DNA of 64,000 bases from assembly GCA_038106185.1 (NCBI GenBank), contig JAYODE010000008.1:34548-98547 (forward strand), read 5' to 3'. Shown here piece after piece: positions 61,709 to 64,000 of this stretch (within the stretch, counting starts at the first letter, position 1; the number at the start of each line of letters is the position of its first letter). Under the pieces are notes generated by a model that saw nothing but the letters and a program-made list of their open reading frames with translations, searched no databases and had not been told where the DNA came from. Made by a program: the position numbers and the translations under genes. Source of the stretch: UBA4582 sp038106185. GTDB taxonomy: Bacteria > Pseudomonadota > Gammaproteobacteria > Pseudomonadales > Azotimanducaceae.

Positions 61709-62596
61709 CTAGAATTCTCTAGGTGTCGGCTGAGGACCTTTGGGCCACTTATCAAATTGGGACATGACTGCCTTGCCGAGTTCTTCAACGTCCCAGGGGC
61801 CTTCCTTATTGTCCTTACTGGCCAGGCTATGAGCTTGCCATGACAGTAGCGTGACATTATTGCCCTGCGCCAGAAAGGTTCGTCCAGTCACCCCTTTGGC
61901 ATCGTCAGATCCCAACCAGGCGACGATAGGAGACACCTTATCTGGCGATAGTAATTCCTCCATACCCTGGCCCTGTGGAAAAATGTCCTCGGTGAGCCGA
62001 GACCAGGCCGCGGGTGCCAGGATATTCACGCGAATGCCATACTTCAGCCCTTCCTGGAACAGGCAGCGGGCAAAACCGGCGATGCCGGCCTTGGCGGCAC
62101 CGTAATTGGTCTGGCCAAAGTTGCCAATCAGCCCTGAGGTAGAGCTAGTCACCACAATGCTGCCGCCATGTCCCTGCTCAATCATCTGGTCATAGGCTGC
62201 CTTGACGGTCAGATAGGTGCCGCGCAGATGGACATCGATAACGATATCCCACATTTCATTGGTCATGTTTTTGAAGGACTTGTCACGCAGGATGCCGGCG
62301 TTGGCAATCAAAAAGTCGATTTTGCCGAATTCGTCAACGGCTCTCTGAATCATGGCTTTGGCGTCGGCTTCTTTGGCCACATTACCATAGTCGGCGACAG
62401 CCTTGCCGCCAGCGGCTCGAATCTTATTGACAACCTGATCCGCCATGTTGGCGCTGGCACCGCTGCCATCTCGCGCACCACCCAAGTCATTCACAACGAC
62501 ACTGGCACCTTCTTTGGCGAGGAGCAGAGCGTGGGTTTCTCCCAGGCCGCCGCCAGCACCTGTCACCACCACGACTTTTCCGTCTAGCATTCCCAT
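61709..62596 (-). CDS. SDR oxidoreductase, peroxisomal-HSD17B4-like
   Basis: Short-chain dehydrogenase of 295 residues. 'VVVVTGAGGGLGETHALLLAKEGASVVVNDLGG' has the extended N-terminus typical of 3-hydroxyacyl-CoA dehydrogenases of the multifunctional type. NAG is in 'LIANAGILRD', Ser in 'IVVTSSTSG', and Tyr/Lys in 'NYGAAKAG'. The ATG at 62594-62596 has GGAG seven bases upstream; a frame from 62677 adds 27 residues without an RBS. Likely acts on 3-hydroxyacyl-CoA together with the crotonase gene downstream (111 bases). Confidence 0.92.
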   Translation of the reverse strand: MGMLDGKVVVVTGAGGGLGETHALLLAKEGASVVVNDLGGARDGSGASANMADQVVNKIRAAGGKAVADYGNVAKEADAKAMIQRAVDEFGKIDFLIANAGILRDKSFKNMTNEMWDIVIDVHLRGTYLTVKAAYDQMIEQGHGGSIVVTSSTSGLIGNFGQTNYGAAKAGIAGFARCLFQEGLKYGIRVNILAPAAWSRLTEDIFPQGQGMEELLSPDKVSPIVAWLGSDDAKGVTGRTFLAQGNNVTLLSWQAHSLASKDNKEGPWDVEELGKAVMSQFDKWPKGPQPTPREF

Positions 62597-62796
62597 AGTT
62601 GTTCTCCATTTGTTCTTGGTTAAACCGGTCAGCGGTGCAGCCCCGAGGGCGCCCGCAGAAAGGCCAAAGTAAATCATATTGGTTCAAATTATACAAAACT
62701 CACGTGTGCTCCTCGTGGAGCAACGTGGCGGCCAAAGGGCTGGCGATAATGACAGAGTGCGCTGGCGAGATATTCTTGGTGAAGGCGCCGCTGACT

Positions 62797-63636
62797 TTAC
62801 GAGAACTGGTAACAGCCCCCTTGTTGCGCCCAGGCGCGAAAGCCAGCCTGTAAAGCCTGTTCCTCGTAGTTGCGCCAGTTGTCGCCATAGTGCATGAGTA
62901 TGATTTTTGCCTTGATAGCAGCCGGCAGTGTCATAAGCTCTGGCAGAGAAGCGTGTATGCCGCCGGTAAAGAGTTGGCAGTCATGAAAGATGACCTCGAA
63001 GTCATAGCGCGCATCAAGACTGCAGATGAGATCCGGGTCGAAGCGGGTATCGGAGGTGAACAGGATGCGTTGATCTATGATCACTCCGCAGCTCCAGAAT
63101 GCGTCTTGCCAGGACTTGGCGCTGTCAGGGTAATGCATGGTTCTGGGCATTCTCAGGTTGATGCTGCCCAGATTGGCCTCCCAGGTTTCTCGAGGATGGT
63201 CAGCGAGAAGCGTTGGCCGAATGCAATGCCACAGGTCCGTGAATGTCAGTGGCGTAGCTTCCGACATCTCGGACCCGACTCTCAAGGATTGCTCCCAAAG
63301 TATGGCATGGTAGGTCTCGTTGATGATCAGTGTGGGTTTTTGTCGGTTCACGTAGCGGCCCGCCAACTGAACCTCCTCAAGCCCGCCGATATGATCGGCG
63401 TGACTATGGGTGATCAAAAAATTTTTGATCTGAGAGATCGGCAGCTTGTAGTGATGTAACGTCTGAGAGCAACGAGTGCCGCAGTCAACAAGCAGGTGGT
63501 CATCGCCCTTGACGAGCAAGATATTGTTCTGGTCCAGAGACCTTGAGAAAGCAGAGCCTGTACCGAGAAAGGTGAGCGACAGTTCACCCGAATTGGTCAG
63601 CGCTGCGCTCAGGTCCTCAATTTGTGTTATCTTCAT
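62797..63636 (-). CDS. MBL-fold metallo-hydrolase (RNase Z-like)
   Basis: Metallo-beta-lactamase-fold protein of 279 residues. Zinc ligands His77, His79, Asp81 and His82 lie in 'LITHSHADHIGGLEEV', with later ligands in 'PRTMHYP' / 'FTSDTRFDPDL' and 'ILMHYGDN'. The opening 'LTFLGTGSAFSRSLDQNNILL' is typical of the RNase Z/PqqB-like branch. Function could be cyclic-nucleotide or other phosphodiester hydrolysis; not determinable. Start has no strong RBS. Confidence 0.88.
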   Translation of the reverse strand: MKITQIEDLSAALTNSGELSLTFLGTGSAFSRSLDQNNILLVKGDDHLLVDCGTRCSQTLHHYKLPISQIKNFLITHSHADHIGGLEEVQLAGRYVNRQKPTLIINETYHAILWEQSLRVGSEMSEATPLTFTDLWHCIRPTLLADHPRETWEANLGSINLRMPRTMHYPDSAKSWQDAFWSCGVIIDQRILFTSDTRFDPDLICSLDARYDFEVIFHDCQLFTGGIHASLPELMTLPAAIKAKIILMHYGDNWRNYEEQALQAGFRAWAQQGGCYQFS

Positions 63637-63763
63637 GGTCGACGCCAGCTACAAAAATGGACACATTAGAAGTCAAGTTGCAAGGATTCAACGTTTAAAT
63701 TATGCGGGATCAAAGCCACTAAAAATGTGAAGATCGTCACCCTTAACCGTTGGTACAGGGCTT

Positions 63764-63861
63764 AAATAGCATGTAACAAATAGCACTGAGCAAATAGCAC
63801 TGAGCAAATAGCACTGAGCAAATAGCACTTAATAAATAGCCCTTAATAAATAGCACTTACA
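63764..63861. repeat. 14-bp tandem array, seven units
   Basis: Consensus AAATAGCACTGAGC, seven contiguous units (63764, 63778, 63792, 63806, 63820, 63834, 63848). The three starting at 63778 are identical; outer ones read AAATAGCATGTAAC and AAATAGCACTTAAT. It lies in the 364-base stretch 63637-64000, where I see no gene. Confidence 0.96.
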
Positions 63862-64000
63862 GTGGCGCCGAGCGCGGTTGAATCAGTCTAGGCCAACTCG
63901 GCTGATAGCGCCATAACTGTTCTGTCTCGAGGAGTCCGGGGCGAAGGGGCTATTTAGTCTCCGCATTTAGTGGCGTTCCGTGTCAGAATGCTCGCTCAGA

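Noticed and set aside
63764..63861. Iteron-like array as a replication origin
   Set aside because: No repA, AT-rich box or DnaA cluster nearby; similar arrays with other units occur across the window.
1409..63861. CRISPR arrays
   Set aside because: Units are contiguous without unique spacers, and no cas genes are present.
1..64000. Insertion sequences, prophage, tRNA or rRNA genes
   Set aside because: No transposase, integrase, phage structural gene or tRNA-like cloverleaf was recognised by eye; short RNAs could be missed.

Overview
The window reads as chromosomal DNA of a marine-type heterotrophic gammaproteobacterium. Pointers are an EfpL (YeiP-type) elongation factor, a CysZ-like protein, ArfB, a malate synthase G of exactly 723 residues, a TonB-dependent receptor under a TPP riboswitch, and many acyl-CoA and short-chain dehydrogenase genes. 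I cannot place it to genus. The sequence is a draft: four runs of exactly 100 N interrupt it. At two of them the same 55 bases stand on both sides, which looks like unmerged contig-end overlap.

Layout. 1-3400: a DUF4136 lipoprotein, a small heat-shock protein, a carboxymuconolactone-decarboxylase-like protein and an SDR. 3526-6680 (minus): a thiamine-uptake operon, with TPP riboswitch, TonB-dependent receptor, YkoF-like thiamine-binding protein and PnuT-type permease. 6758-11533 (minus): tightly packed threonine synthase, amidase, MFS exporter and dienelactone hydrolase. 11780-13951: malate synthase G. 14245-26018 is the most unusual block: a sigma-54 activator with receiver and vestigial GGDEF, a secreted subtilase ending in 13 copies of GY[IL]WNM, a beta-propeller sensor kinase, and a receiver-PAS-GGDEF-EAL regulator. 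A good sigma-54 promoter lies between activator and protease, and the last three genes overlap. 25967-34575: SDR, MarC, an RND efflux pair, aldo/keto reductase and acyl-CoA dehydrogenase. 34733-38687: cyclophilin, PafA-like phosphatase, DedA and CorA. 39002-47118: TauD-like dioxygenase, thiolase, carboxylesterase, HAD phosphatase, CysZ-like and YjdF-like membrane proteins, and a hydrolase fused to a membrane domain. 47227-50519: CoA-transferase, a single-chain fusion of a PhnZ-type HD oxygenase with a PhyH/PhnY-type 2-oxoglutarate oxygenase, and a methyltransferase. 50672-63636: DUF1631 and DUF454 proteins, a GPH symporter, a monooxygenase-fold protein, an epoxide hydrolase, DUF3820, the EfpL-ArfB pair, a PLP decarboxylase-like enzyme, a class C serine hydrolase, enoyl-CoA hydratase, SDR and an MBL hydrolase.

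The non-coding DNA has a strong signature of its own. At least fifteen intergenic regions carry short tandem arrays with units of 9-20 bp, most often 12-14 bp. Each has a different unit, and they often touch a stop or start codon. Two of the N gaps without duplicated flanks also sit at such repeats.

The two strongest candidates for something undescribed are the 14245-26018 protease/sensor/regulator locus with its repeat tail, and the HD-PhyH fusion at 48437-49774.
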